Shown here piece by piece: positions 31,005 through 42,045 of a stretch of DNA of 64,000 nucleotides. This DNA is from Sporolactobacillus shoreae. Lineage in GTDB: Bacteria; Bacillota; Bacilli; Bacillales; Sporolactobacillaceae. The position numbers and the translations under genes are program-made. How positions within the stretch are numbered: position 1 is the stretch's first letter; every line of letters begins with the position of its first letter. The stretch spans positions 124,001 to 188,000 of the forward strand of contig NZ_SRJD01000003.1 of assembly GCF_004684935.1 (NCBI RefSeq). The letters run 5' to 3'. The notes under the pieces were generated by a model. The model made no database searches. It was not told the origin of the DNA and saw only the letters and a program-made list of their open reading frames with translations.

Positions 31005-31118
31005 AGTGAACCTCCAACGTGTCAATTTCTTTGGGTCAAAAAGGAGTCTTTCAATCTCTGATTATTCCGTATAAAATAGACAATGTACATAGAAAGGGTT
31101 AAGAAGGGATCAGGACTT

Positions 31119-31526
31119 ATGAACCGTAAACAGGCTGGCATGACACTGATTGAAGTAATCGTTTCTATTGCGCTGCTGAGCCTTGTGATCCTCACATTTG
31201 CTTATGTATTTATTCAAAGCCAGAGTGCCACCACTGACAATGGGACGAGGCAAACGGCGTTGCAGCTGGCACAGAGGCATTTATCCGATGTACTGAGCGG
31301 GGACAGCCTTCCGGCACCGGCTGCTTCACAACCTGTGCCGCCCTCTTCGCCCGGAAATGTTGATCACTATAAATATGATGGCAATGAAAAAATCGGAGAT
31401 ACATCTTTTGATACATATGTCTTTATTTTGAAACCAACAGATGGCAATCAGCCTGTCGTTGTCAGAACATTTTATGGAACGAAGTATGTCGAACTTTATA
31501 ACTATTATACGACAAATGGCGAATGA
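31119..31526 (+). CDS. Minor prepilin, PilV/GspI-like
   Basis: A 135-residue prepilin. The leader NRKQAG is cleaved before MTLIEVIVSIALLSLVILTF, with Glu5 present, a pattern typical of PilV/GspI minor subunits. The globular part is short, with a Pro/Ser/Ala-rich loop (about residues 66-83). The start is ATG 31119 with AAGGGATCAGGA upstream; an earlier ATG at 31083 lies too far 5'. It is the first gene of a plus-strand operon divergent from pilB and probably helps prime the pilus tip. Confidence 0.85.
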   Translation: MNRKQAGMTLIEVIVSIALLSLVILTFAYVFIQSQSATTDNGTRQTALQLAQRHLSDVLSGDSLPAPAASQPVPPSSPGNVDHYKYDGNEKIGDTSFDTYVFILKPTDGNQPVVVRTFYGTKYVELYNYYTTNGE

Positions 31527-32001
31527 GAGGTACCGGGAATTGGTGCATAACAATAAAGGCGTGACGTTAGTGGAATTGCTTGCGGTGCTGGCTCTCGCAA
31601 CTATTTGTTTCGTCCTGATTTTCAGCATCTGGCTTTCCGGGCAGAAATCGGCAGACCATACGATGACTGAAAATGATCTGCAGAGTGATGCCAATCTTGT
31701 TCAGAAGCGATTGACAGATGCGTTCTATGATAAAAATCAGAAGCCGTTTACTTTATCAAACATTAATGGGCAGGTCGCAATTCAGTACGTTGGTTCATCC
31801 CAGGAGGAGACCATATCGAGCGATCAGTTTGTTTACTCCGGTACCCCAACTTCTATAGTAGTGAATCAGCAATCAAACATTCTTACGATTGATTATGATA
31901 TTCAACCGAAAAAAAGTGCAGGAAACAGTGATCTGAGTTTTCAGCTTAAGACGACACTCAATTACCCATGGAACGATGACGGGAGCGGGACAAGCCAATG
32001 A
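31516..32001 (+). CDS. Minor prepilin, PilW/GspJ-like
   Basis: A prepilin whose cleavage site is KG before VTLVELLAVLALATICFVLIF, with Glu5 present. The remaining ~120 residues are a beta-rich globular domain without cysteines. The start is uncertain: ATG 31516 gives a 15-residue leader but has no ribosome site, while TTG 31540 or GTG 31543 lie 9-12 bases after GAGAGG and give a 6-7-residue leader. It overlaps both neighbours, so the three minor prepilins are translated together. Second in the V-W-X order. Confidence 0.82.
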   Translation: MANERYRELVHNNKGVTLVELLAVLALATICFVLIFSIWLSGQKSADHTMTENDLQSDANLVQKRLTDAFYDKNQKPFTLSNINGQVAIQYVGSSQEETISSDQFVYSGTPTSIVVNQQSNILTIDYDIQPKKSAGNSDLSFQLKTTLNYPWNDDGSGTSQ

Positions 32002-33392
32002 ACAGAACTGTAAAAATATGTAGAAATGAAAACGGGTCAACCCTCATCGTTGTCTTGCTGGTCATCGCTGTTTTTTCCGTTCTTGGGCTCACTCTCATTG
32101 GGGTTTCACTTGCCCATTCGCAGCAAACAAACCAGTCCACGTATCAGGTACAGGCAACTAATGCGGCTGAGATGGGGCTGAAAGCGTATGACCAGAAAAT
32201 CAGTGAAGTACTCTTGGGCTTGAATAATAATGTCCCTAGTTCATTTAACACTTTTAAAGCTACTTTGGATAGTGATTTGCCAACTTCACTGGACTCAAAT
32301 CAAGGGGTTAATTCAATGCAGGATAATCCACAATACGAGGTGATAATTGAAAATGAAAGTTTCATAAACAATGAGGTTCAATTTTTGATAAAGAGCACGG
32401 GAATGGTTCAAGGTGTACTGAGAACAATCACTCAAAACAAAGTATTCAATTATACTCCGCCGGGATACATGGGATTGTCATTACCTCATATGAGTGGAAG
32501 TTTAATTCACGCTGGCGATCTTTGGTGCAGTGGGAGCCAGACTTATATTAACGGTCAATTGTGCACTAATGATACCACACATCAGACAGTTGATCTTACA
32601 TCAATAAAAGGTCTATTTATTAATATGCCACTGACCTACCCGCAAAATCAGCCAATCAATGGTGCGTCGACCGTGGAAGGAAGTAACGTTGTACAAAGTG
32701 AGTTTGATACCCCAGTCAACTTCAATTCTCAGCTCAACCTGAAGTCATCGGAGGATAGTATAGTTTTTAATGATCCGGTTTATGTAGGTGGAAGTATTAA
32801 TACGGGTGGAACATTTAAATCAGTTGATTTTAACAAAGCAGTCGCAATTAATGGAGATATAAATGCAGGCCAAGCGGCAAATTATCATTTTAAGGATAAT
32901 GTATATATAAATGGAAATTTAAATATTAGCGATGGGGCGTCAGTAACTTTTGATAGGTCTGTTTATATTATGAACGGAAATTTAAATTTGCATAACACGG
33001 GCTCAGTATATTTTGGAGGCAATGTTCACATGCAAACCAGTGGGCAACTCAATGGAACTGGTAGTGCAACATTTGTTGGTAATTTATATATAAATAGTGA
33101 TTTCAATTCAAGTGGAAACGATTTATTCGAAGGGTACGTTTTCGTTAATGGCTCATTTAACAATAGTGGCCAAGTTACTTTTGACAGAACGGTCTATGTT
33201 CAGGGTAATTTTTTTCCTAAGGGAAAAGGTACCATTGCTAATTTTACTCATGGAGTTGTTACGGCAGGTGGCACTGCTTCTCCAAGTACAAACGGAAATG
33301 GGAAAATACTTATTGGTCCGATTCAATCAGGAGGAAATGATAGCGGTTCTGATCCAGTCACCGTAACTACGATTAATACAAATTACCAGTGA
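31998..33392 (+). CDS. PilX-like prepilin with beta-solenoid repeats
   Basis: A 464-residue protein. The N-terminus has NENG before STLIVVLLVIAVFSVLG, a PilX_N-type helix in which position 5 is Val rather than Glu, as is usual for PilX-like tip subunits. Residues ~60-230 are a mixed domain with two cysteines (Cys177 and Cys189). From about 261 to 406, a unit of the form VYINGNLN recurs every 18-21 residues (near 261, 282, 302, 322, 343, 363, 381 and 399), which predicts a right-handed beta-solenoid resembling bactofilin or adhesin folds. The tail is Gly/Ser-rich. Its DNA is strongly AT-rich against the neighbours. It overlaps the preceding gene in ATGA. Confidence 0.8.
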   Translation: MNRTVKICRNENGSTLIVVLLVIAVFSVLGLTLIGVSLAHSQQTNQSTYQVQATNAAEMGLKAYDQKISEVLLGLNNNVPSSFNTFKATLDSDLPTSLDSNQGVNSMQDNPQYEVIIENESFINNEVQFLIKSTGMVQGVLRTITQNKVFNYTPPGYMGLSLPHMSGSLIHAGDLWCSGSQTYINGQLCTNDTTHQTVDLTSIKGLFINMPLTYPQNQPINGASTVEGSNVVQSEFDTPVNFNSQLNLKSSEDSIVFNDPVYVGGSINTGGTFKSVDFNKAVAINGDINAGQAANYHFKDNVYINGNLNISDGASVTFDRSVYIMNGNLNLHNTGSVYFGGNVHMQTSGQLNGTGSATFVGNLYINSDFNSSGNDLFEGYVFVNGSFNNSGQVTFDRTVYVQGNFFPKGKGTIANFTHGVVTAGGTASPSTNGNGKILIGPIQSGGNDSGSDPVTVTTINTNYQ

Positions 33393-33413
33393 TAATGGAG
33401 AGTTTACTAAATC

Positions 33414-33458
33414 AAAAGCCAGCTCTCATATTATAATTTATGAGAACTGGCTTTTATT
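33414..33458. terminator. Bidirectional terminator after the minor prepilin operon
   Basis: AAAGCCAG plus TCTCATA pairs with TATGAGA plus CTGGCTTT around an AT loop, with T-rich ends on both strands. It ends the plus-strand pilin genes and the convergent rsfA-like gene. Confidence 0.85.
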
Positions 33459-33471
33459 GTTCTGAAATATC

Positions 33472-34173
33472 TTACTTCGCAATCTTCTCCAGATTGCCGT
33501 TCTGATCCATTTTGAATGTTGCACCCTGTGCGCTGTCCTGATCCTGAAAGGCGACCATCCGGCGCGCACGGTCCATAATGCCGATTAATGCTTGGTAATC
33601 ATCTTCAACGGTCTGCTGCCGGTTCTGAAGGCTGCCAACTTCTTTTTCAAGCGTGTCCACTTTCTGAAGAAGACGGCTGTTTTCTGCTTTCAGATGGCTG
33701 TTTTCTTTTTCCAGGCGATCTCCTGCTGCGGAATTTCGTTGAAGTGTCTGTAAGTATGAAATGACTTCTGAAAGGCCCATTTTCCCGGAGTCAGTGACGG
33801 GACTGACAGGAACATTTTCCGTTTGCTGAGAAACTGTCTCCTCGGTTTCATCCTGCCGGAATTCCGCGGGATCTTCCATATAAGCTGTTTCCATTGAGGG
33901 AACTGCGGACGCAGGATGAATAACACGCGTCCGCTGCTCGTCCCGCTTTTTCTGCCTGCGCTGCTTCTTGGCAATACCAATCGCCTGCTCATATTTTCTG
34001 CGGACAATGGCGTTCCATCGAAAACCGCAGGCGGCACCGGTGCGGTTCAACCGGTCGCCAACTTCCTCGAACGCGTCCAGCTGTGTGCTTCCCTCACGAA
34101 TGTGGCGCAGCACTGTTTCGGCCAGAAGCAGATCGTCTTCGTGCGACCAGGCGTCTTGTCTCACTTTTGTCAT
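33472..34173 (-). CDS. RsfA-family transcription factor
   Basis: A 233-residue protein starting TKVRQDAWSHEDDLLLAETV, a Myb/SANT-like DNA-binding domain (about 1-60) with the family pattern GSTQLDAFEEVGDRLNRT and CGFRWNAIVRRKY. A charged linker and a C-terminal leucine-zipper-like coiled coil (LEKENSHLKAENSRLLQKVD) follow. Homologues are RsfA and YlbO; RsfA is a forespore regulator in the sigma-F regulon. ATG 34173 follows AAGGAGAGAA. It sits beside the pilus locus, so a regulatory link is possible but not shown. Confidence 0.82.
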   Translation of the reverse strand: MTKVRQDAWSHEDDLLLAETVLRHIREGSTQLDAFEEVGDRLNRTGAACGFRWNAIVRRKYEQAIGIAKKQRRQKKRDEQRTRVIHPASAVPSMETAYMEDPAEFRQDETEETVSQQTENVPVSPVTDSGKMGLSEVISYLQTLQRNSAAGDRLEKENSHLKAENSRLLQKVDTLEKEVGSLQNRQQTVEDDYQALIGIMDRARRMVAFQDQDSAQGATFKMDQNGNLEKIAK

Positions 34174-34357
34174 GGTATTCTCTCCTTCTTGCATTCTTAC
34201 TTCTTTAAAGGAAACGTGTGAAGCCGGGTTCCGGCTATTCCCTTAAATCATTGAATTTTTTAACTCTATGTAAGAAGGATAGACAACCATAATTTTTTTT
34301 ATACACAACTTTCTATTTTCAATTTGAGAGAAAAAGATTTTTGCAGAAGAGGAAGGA

Positions 34358-35695
34358 TTACTTCTTATCCTGATCGCGTTGCGCAAAGTAATCCAACCTC
34401 TTCTGTACGGTCCGCTCATAGCCGCGCGGGGAAGGATGATAGAATTTTTTGTTCTGAAGATGCTCCGGCAGGTAATCCTGAGGAACATAGCCTCCTTCGA
34501 AGTCATGCGGATAGAGGTAACCCTTTCCGTGCCCGAGTTTTTCTGCTCCCTTATAATGCGCGTCGCGGAGATGTATGGGGACCTCTCCCGTTTTTTCATT
34601 TTTGACTGCCGACAATGCCTGGTCGATGCCAACGACAGCAGCATTGCTTTTAGGCGCTGTGGCGACATAAAGCGCGGCTTCAGCAAGCGGAATGCGGGCC
34701 TCGGGGAGCCCGATGAAAGTGACCGCCGTGACGGCGGCGTTGGCGACCAGGATGGCATTCGGGTCGGCGAGCCCGACATCTTCCGCGGCATGGATGAAAA
34801 TACGCCGGGCGATAAATTTCGGATCCTCGCCTGCAGCAATCATCTTGGCAAGCCAGTACAGTGTGGCATCGGGATCAGATCCTCTCATGCTTTTGATAAA
34901 AGCGGATACCGTGTCATAATGGTTGTCTCCCTTTTTATCATACTGAAGCACTTTTTCCTGAATGGATTCTTCTGCTACGCTCCGGTCAATGTGGATGACT
35001 CCATCCCGGTTCGGGTCCGTGGTCAGAACGGCCAGTTCAAGCGCGTGCAGGGCGGTGCGGCTGTCCCCGTTTGCGACACGGACGAGATGGTCGAGCGCGT
35101 CATCATCTGCCTGAATCTTATAGTCGCCATATCCGCGCTTTTTATCGGTCAGCGCATTTTCCAGGATCGTTCTGATGTTGTCCTGAGTCAGCGGGATAAA
35201 TCGGAAAAGGCGCGATCTTGAAAGCAGGGCGGGATTGATTTCGAACATCGGGCTTTCGGTCGTAGCGCCGATCAGAATAATGGTCCCTTTTTCAACGGAT
35301 GGCAGCAGGGCGTCCTGCTGACTTTTATTGAATCGATGGATTTCATCAATAAAGAGGATTGTTTTCTGTTGATCGAATTTAAGACGGTCTTCTGCCCCGG
35401 CAATAACTTTTCTCAGGTCGCCCACGCCCGCCGTTACAGCGTTCAACTGTTCGAAATAGGCGGACGTTGATTTCGCGATGATATGAGCCAATGTGGTTTT
35501 CCCGGTTCCGGGAGGGCCGAAGAAAATCATTGGTGTCAGTTTGTCCGCCTGAATGGCGCGCCTGAGCAGCCGGCCTTTGCCGACAATCTGATCCTGGCCG
35601 ACAAACTCGTCCAGCGTCTGAGGACGCATCCGGTCTGCGAGAGGGCGTCCGCCGATATTGCCTGGATCATCAGAGGGAAAATCAAAGAGATCCAT
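34358..35695 (-). CDS. rarA: Replication-associated recombination protein RarA
   Basis: A 445-residue AAA+ ATPase of the RarA/MgsA/WRNIP1 family. Motifs are PLADRMRPQTLDEFVGQ, Walker A FGPPGTGKTT, Walker [16 protein letters not shown], sensor GATTESP and the C-terminal GSDPDATLYWLAKM plus GYLYPHDFEGGYVPQ. It acts at stalled replication forks. Start ATG 35695 is chosen because GAAAGGATG lies upstream; an ATG further 5' (35752) lies outside the conserved family start. It diverges from cymR, as in B. subtilis. Confidence 0.95.
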   Translation of the reverse strand: MDLFDFPSDDPGNIGGRPLADRMRPQTLDEFVGQDQIVGKGRLLRRAIQADKLTPMIFFGPPGTGKTTLAHIIAKSTSAYFEQLNAVTAGVGDLRKVIAGAEDRLKFDQQKTILFIDEIHRFNKSQQDALLPSVEKGTIILIGATTESPMFEINPALLSRSRLFRFIPLTQDNIRTILENALTDKKRGYGDYKIQADDDALDHLVRVANGDSRTALHALELAVLTTDPNRDGVIHIDRSVAEESIQEKVLQYDKKGDNHYDTVSAFIKSMRGSDPDATLYWLAKMIAAGEDPKFIARRIFIHAAEDVGLADPNAILVANAAVTAVTFIGLPEARIPLAEAALYVATAPKSNAAVVGIDQALSAVKNEKTGEVPIHLRDAHYKGAEKLGHGKGYLYPHDFEGGYVPQDYLPEHLQNKKFYHPSPRGYERTVQKRLDYFAQRDQDKK

Positions 35696-35966
35696 CCCTG
35701 TCATCCTTTCGTGAAGTACTGTAAGCAGCTTTGTAAATTTAAAAACGTGCATGCCCAGTATTTTTCGTCTATAATAACTTGTAGTCTGTTCTTATTTTAC
35801 CATAGATTCTCAGGCGGATTTGATTCCTGATTTGATTAAGGACTAATCTGGTAGGCAGAGAAGGGCCTCGTCGAACGGGAATCCCGACACGGCATAACGT
35901 ATAAATAATTGTTAAAATATAATAACTGCTTCAGCTGTCATCTGGCAGCACACTAGGAGGTTCACG

Positions 35967-36389
35967 ATGAAAATTTCGACTAAGGGGCGCTACGGCCTGA
36001 CTATTATGATGGCCCTGGCAAAGAATAAGGGAAGAGGGCCGTTGTCCCTGAAAGCGATAGCGAATGAACATAATCTGTCTGAACATTATCTGGAGCAGCT
36101 GATTGCGCCGCTCCGAAACGCGGGACTGGTCAGCAGCATCCGCGGTGCTTATGGAGGTTATGTTCTTTCAAAGACTCCGAGTGAAATTACGGCGGCCGAT
36201 GTGATTCGTGTGCTGGAGGGTCCGATTCAGCCTGTTGAGGTTATGGAAGATGATGATCCGGCGAAGAGGGAACTGTGGGTAAAAATCAGGGATGCCGTCA
36301 AGGATGTACTTCAGGGAACAACACTTGATGATCTGATCCATTATGACTCGGATCCTCAGGTCCAGGATCCGGACATGTTTTACATTTAA
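35967..36389 (+). CDS. cymR: Rrf2-family cysteine metabolism repressor CymR
   Basis: A 140-residue Rrf2-type winged-helix regulator starting MKISTKGRYGLTIMMALA. The recognition-helix region is SEHYLEQLIAPLRNAGLV and the wing RGAYGGYVL. It lacks the three cysteines of the Fe-S members, as expected for CymR, which senses cysteine through CysK. AGGAGG lies well placed before the ATG. Its likely targets in this window are yrrT-mtnN-mccA-mccB at 51.9-55.5 kb. The upstream region has TATAAT at 35918-35923 but no clear -35. Confidence 0.9.
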   Translation: MKISTKGRYGLTIMMALAKNKGRGPLSLKAIANEHNLSEHYLEQLIAPLRNAGLVSSIRGAYGGYVLSKTPSEITAADVIRVLEGPIQPVEVMEDDDPAKRELWVKIRDAVKDVLQGTTLDDLIHYDSDPQVQDPDMFYI

Positions 36390-36539
36390 GGCTTTGCTGC
36401 TCCATTGATAGGAGCGAAAAGCATCAGCATTCACACAGTTATATTTAAAAACGGGTTGTGCTGAAGGTCCGGGATGTATTTATTCCTTCTGCTGCGATCT
36501 GATAAATCTTTGAAAGGCATTGCAAAGGAGTGATCTGGC

Positions 36540-38836
<2,297 letters not shown>

Positions 38837-38882
38837 GGACCGGGCCTTTTCATACATATTAAACATTCCGGAGGCGATTTGT

Positions 38883-39557
38883 GTGGCATTGAAGAGAGGA
38901 AGAATTCATGAACTCTTAAAAGGAAGAAAGTTTGAGGAAGTTGCGAAGTTACTGGATCAGGCAATTTCTGAAAAACCTGAAGATCCGGAAGGCTACACAA
39001 ATTTTGGCAATCTGCTGGTGGCAATGGGTCAGCCTGAAAAGGCGCTCTCTTTTTTTGAAAAGGCAGTCTCACTTGCGCCTAAGAGTGCTGATGCTCTATT
39101 CGGATATGGAAATGCTTTGTTTGACACGGGAGACTATCAGCAGGCACTTGCACGATTTGAGCAGGCAACAAAAAAGGGTATGTATGACAACGACTTATGT
39201 TACATGATTGGGCGCACCGCTCTGCATCTTGATCAGAACGAACTGGCGATTTCCTCGTTTCGGAGGGCTGTTGACCTAAAGAAATCGGATGACGAAGCCA
39301 GATTTCAGTATGGTCTGGCTCTGGCAAAATCGGGGCAGCTTGGAACTGCGAAACAACAGTTTCTCACGCTCATCCGCAGGGATCCAAATCATGCCGATGC
39401 GCACTATAATTTGGGTGTGATTTGTGCGTTAACTAACAAACCTGAAGAGTCGGCCGATTATTTTAAAAAAACACTTGCTTTGAATCCAAAACATACGCTT
39501 GCAGTGGACGCACTCAGAGAACTTGAAGAAAAAGAATCTTCGGGTAAGGCTGAATAA
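38883..39557 (+). CDS. yrrB: TPR-repeat protein (YrrB-like)
   Basis: A 224-residue protein built almost entirely of tetratricopeptide repeats: about six 34-residue units such as DPEGYTNFGNLLVAMGQPEKAL and ADAHYNLGVICALTNKPEES. This is a protein-interaction scaffold; no enzyme domain is seen. In B. subtilis yrrB occupies the same place between mnmA and recD2. The start is GTG 38883 with CCGGAGGCG upstream. Confidence 0.88.
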   Translation: MALKRGRIHELLKGRKFEEVAKLLDQAISEKPEDPEGYTNFGNLLVAMGQPEKALSFFEKAVSLAPKSADALFGYGNALFDTGDYQQALARFEQATKKGMYDNDLCYMIGRTALHLDQNELAISSFRRAVDLKKSDDEARFQYGLALAKSGQLGTAKQQFLTLIRRDPNHADAHYNLGVICALTNKPEESADYFKKTLALNPKHTLAVDALRELEEKESSGKAE

Positions 39558-39606
39558 TCCTTTGGGTGGGCAGTAAACGGTTTGACAGGGAAGGACGGCG
39601 GGGAAA

Positions 39607-41925
39607 GTGACAGAACAGGCATCGATGCATCTTTTTTCCGAAGGGCGGCCATCAATAAAGGGCGAACCGGAGCGGATTGTCTTTCAGAACGGTGATAACG
39701 GTTATACCGTTCTGATGATTCATATCATTGAAACGGATGAGCCTGTTGACGGAAAAGAGATCACAGTTGTAGGTTATTTTCCTGCTGTTCATCTTCATGA
39801 GAATTATCAGTTTTTCGGCAGGCTGAAAAACCACCCGAAATATGGCCAGCAATATGAGGCGGAAAGTTATCACAAATTGCTTCCCCAGTCGCGAACGGGT
39901 ATGGTCCAGTACTTGTCCGGCGATCTTTTTCCCGGAGTCGGGAAAAAAACTGCGGAAGCTATTGTTGAAAAAATTGGCGATAACGCCATTACTAAGATAC
40001 TTAATAATCCTTCATGTCTTGAAACGGTCCCGAAATTGGACAAAGAGAAATCTGCATTTATCGCTGAAACGTTGCTTAAAAATGAGGGCCTTGAAAAAAT
40101 ACTGATCGGTTTGTCTGATTTTGGATTCGGCTCTCAGCTGGCGATGAAAATTTATCAGGCGTATGGTGACGAAACACTCGAGACAATCAGAGACAATCCT
40201 TACCAGTTAATCGAGGATATTGAAGGGATCGGGTTCCAGCGCGCAGATGAACTTGCTTCAACACTAGGCATTACCGGCAACAATCCGGCACGAATTCAGG
40301 CTGCTTTTCTTTACTGGCTTAATGAATGTGCGATGAACGACGGACATGTTTTTATGCCTTATGAAGAAACGATTCAGGCCGCCGGTAAACTCTTGTCGGT
40401 ACCCGGAGCAACAGTCAGCGAAGGAGACATTGTCCGTGAACTGGACGCGCTTGAAGAAGACGGTAAGCTGGTCCTGGAAGGCGAGGATGTCTATCTCCCA
40501 GAGCTTTATTACGCGGAAAAAGGAATTGTGACGGGCATTCAGAAATTGACAGAGCAAACGGAATCTTCAGACGAATTTTCTGAAACCGAGTTTCTTGAAG
40601 CATTGGGTAAAGTTGAAGAAAAGTTATCCATGCAATACGCGGAAAGCCAGCAGAAAGCCATCCGTCAGGCGATTCAGTCGCCCCTGATGATTCTTACAGG
40701 GGGGCCGGGGACAGGGAAAACGACGGTTATCCGCGGAATCGTCGAAGTCTTTGCTGAGCTCAATAGCCTGTCTCTCGAACCGAAGGATTATGACAGCGAA
40801 CATCCTTATCCCGTACTGCTCGTTGCTCCTACAGGACGGGCGGCGAAACGGATGAAAGAGTCGACAGGCATCCCGGCGGTGACCATTCATCGCTTGCTTG
40901 GCTGGACAGGCGGAGCCGGTTACACGCACGACGAAGATGACCCCGTCGAGGGGCAGCTGCTTGTCGTCGATGAAATGTCAATGGTCGATATCTGGCTGGC
41001 CAATCAGCTTCTGAAGTCGCTCCCGGAGGGTATGAAAGTTGTCATTGTCGGTGATGAGGATCAGCTTCCATCCGTGGGTCCGGGCCAGGTACTCAGCGAT
41101 TTGATTCAGTCACAGGCAGTACCGGTTGTGCGTCTGACCGATATTTTTCGACAGGCAAAGGGTTCGTCCATCATTGAACTCGCCCATCAGATTAAAGAAG
41201 GCTCCGTTCAGGATGTATCTTTGCCCCGAGATGACCGCCGTTTTTTTCCCTGCAATCAGGGTCAGGTTGTCGAAGCAATCTGTCAAATTGCTTCAGGTGC
41301 GGAAAAGAAGGGGTATCAGCCTAAAGATATCCAGGTCCTCGCCCCAATTTATCGGGGCAATGCTGGTATTGAAAAAATTAATGAAGCGCTGCAGGAACTG
41401 TTCAATCCGGGATCGGATCAGAAGCGTTCTCTGGTCTTTGGCGACCATATTTTTCGGGTACGCGACAAGGTGCTTCAGCTCGTCAACAATCCGGACGACC
41501 AGGTTTACAACGGAGATATCGGAGAGATTGTGGCGATCATGAAGGCGAAGGAGACAACGGATAAGGAAGACACTGTCATTGTTTCTTTTGACGGGATTGA
41601 AGTCAAATATTTGAAACATGATCTGAATCAGCTGACCCTGGCCTATTGCTGCTCGATCCATAAAGCGCAGGGCAGTGAATTCCCCATTGTCATCCTCCCG
41701 ATTGTTAGAGGCTATCATCGGATGCTTAAGCGAAATCTGATTTATACAGCCGTGACCCGAAGCAAGGAATACCTGATGATGTGCGGTGACGTGGAAGCCT
41801 TTAATCAGGCGATCAGTCGCAATGATGTAGATCTTCGCCATTCTAATCTCACGAAAAAGCTGCGCGAACGGCTTCATGTAAACCTTGAAAAGGATGAAGA
41901 CAAAACTATAAAAGAAAACTTATAG
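39607..41925 (+). CDS. recD2: ATP-dependent DNA helicase RecD2
   Basis: A 772-residue SF1B helicase of the RecD2/YrrC family. The N-terminal extension (OB-like, then HhH elements such as FPGVGKKTAEAIVEKIG and IEGIGFQRADELA) sets it apart from RecBCD RecD. The helicase core has Walker A GGPGTGKTTVIRG, Walker B VDEMSMVD, DEDQLPSVGPGQVL and motif VI YTAVTRSKEYL. It acts at forks and in mismatch repair in organisms without RecBC. The GTG start at 39607 lies close to a G-rich site; ATG 39625 is an alternative. Confidence 0.95.
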   Translation: MTEQASMHLFSEGRPSIKGEPERIVFQNGDNGYTVLMIHIIETDEPVDGKEITVVGYFPAVHLHENYQFFGRLKNHPKYGQQYEAESYHKLLPQSRTGMVQYLSGDLFPGVGKKTAEAIVEKIGDNAITKILNNPSCLETVPKLDKEKSAFIAETLLKNEGLEKILIGLSDFGFGSQLAMKIYQAYGDETLETIRDNPYQLIEDIEGIGFQRADELASTLGITGNNPARIQAAFLYWLNECAMNDGHVFMPYEETIQAAGKLLSVPGATVSEGDIVRELDALEEDGKLVLEGEDVYLPELYYAEKGIVTGIQKLTEQTESSDEFSETEFLEALGKVEEKLSMQYAESQQKAIRQAIQSPLMILTGGPGTGKTTVIRGIVEVFAELNSLSLEPKDYDSEHPYPVLLVAPTGRAAKRMKESTGIPAVTIHRLLGWTGGAGYTHDEDDPVEGQLLVVDEMSMVDIWLANQLLKSLPEGMKVVIVGDEDQLPSVGPGQVLSDLIQSQAVPVVRLTDIFRQAKGSSIIELAHQIKEGSVQDVSLPRDDRRFFPCNQGQVVEAICQIASGAEKKGYQPKDIQVLAPIYRGNAGIEKINEALQELFNPGSDQKRSLVFGDHIFRVRDKVLQLVNNPDDQVYNGDIGEIVAIMKAKETTDKEDTVIVSFDGIEVKYLKHDLNQLTLAYCCSIHKAQGSEFPIVILPIVRGYHRMLKRNLIYTAVTRSKEYLMMCGDVEAFNQAISRNDVDLRHSNLTKKLRERLHVNLEKDEDKTIKENL

Positions 41926-41942
41926 AATCGTTTTTATAGAAG

Positions 41943-41970
41943 ACCCTCGGTTTCTTTTCCGGGGGTTATT
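41943..41970 (+). terminator. Terminator after recD2
   Basis: ACCCTCGG pairs with CCGGGGGT (one wobble) and a weak T-rich tract follows. Confidence 0.5.
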
Positions 41971-42045
41971 TGTATGGAAAAGATTTTCACGTAAAATACC
42001 ATTCACCTGTTAATCATCCTGCATTGCCTGCCGAATATCTGCTCT

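Noticed and set aside
31998-33392. DNA repeats in the PilX-like gene as a CRISPR array
   Set aside because: The repeats are in frame, about 60 bases apart, degenerate at DNA level, and explained by a protein repeat. No CRISPR array was seen in the window.
34243-34839. Minus-strand ORF of 198 codons overlapping rarA
   Set aside because: Out-of-frame shadow of rarA with Arg/Ser/Pro-rich composition and no ribosome site.
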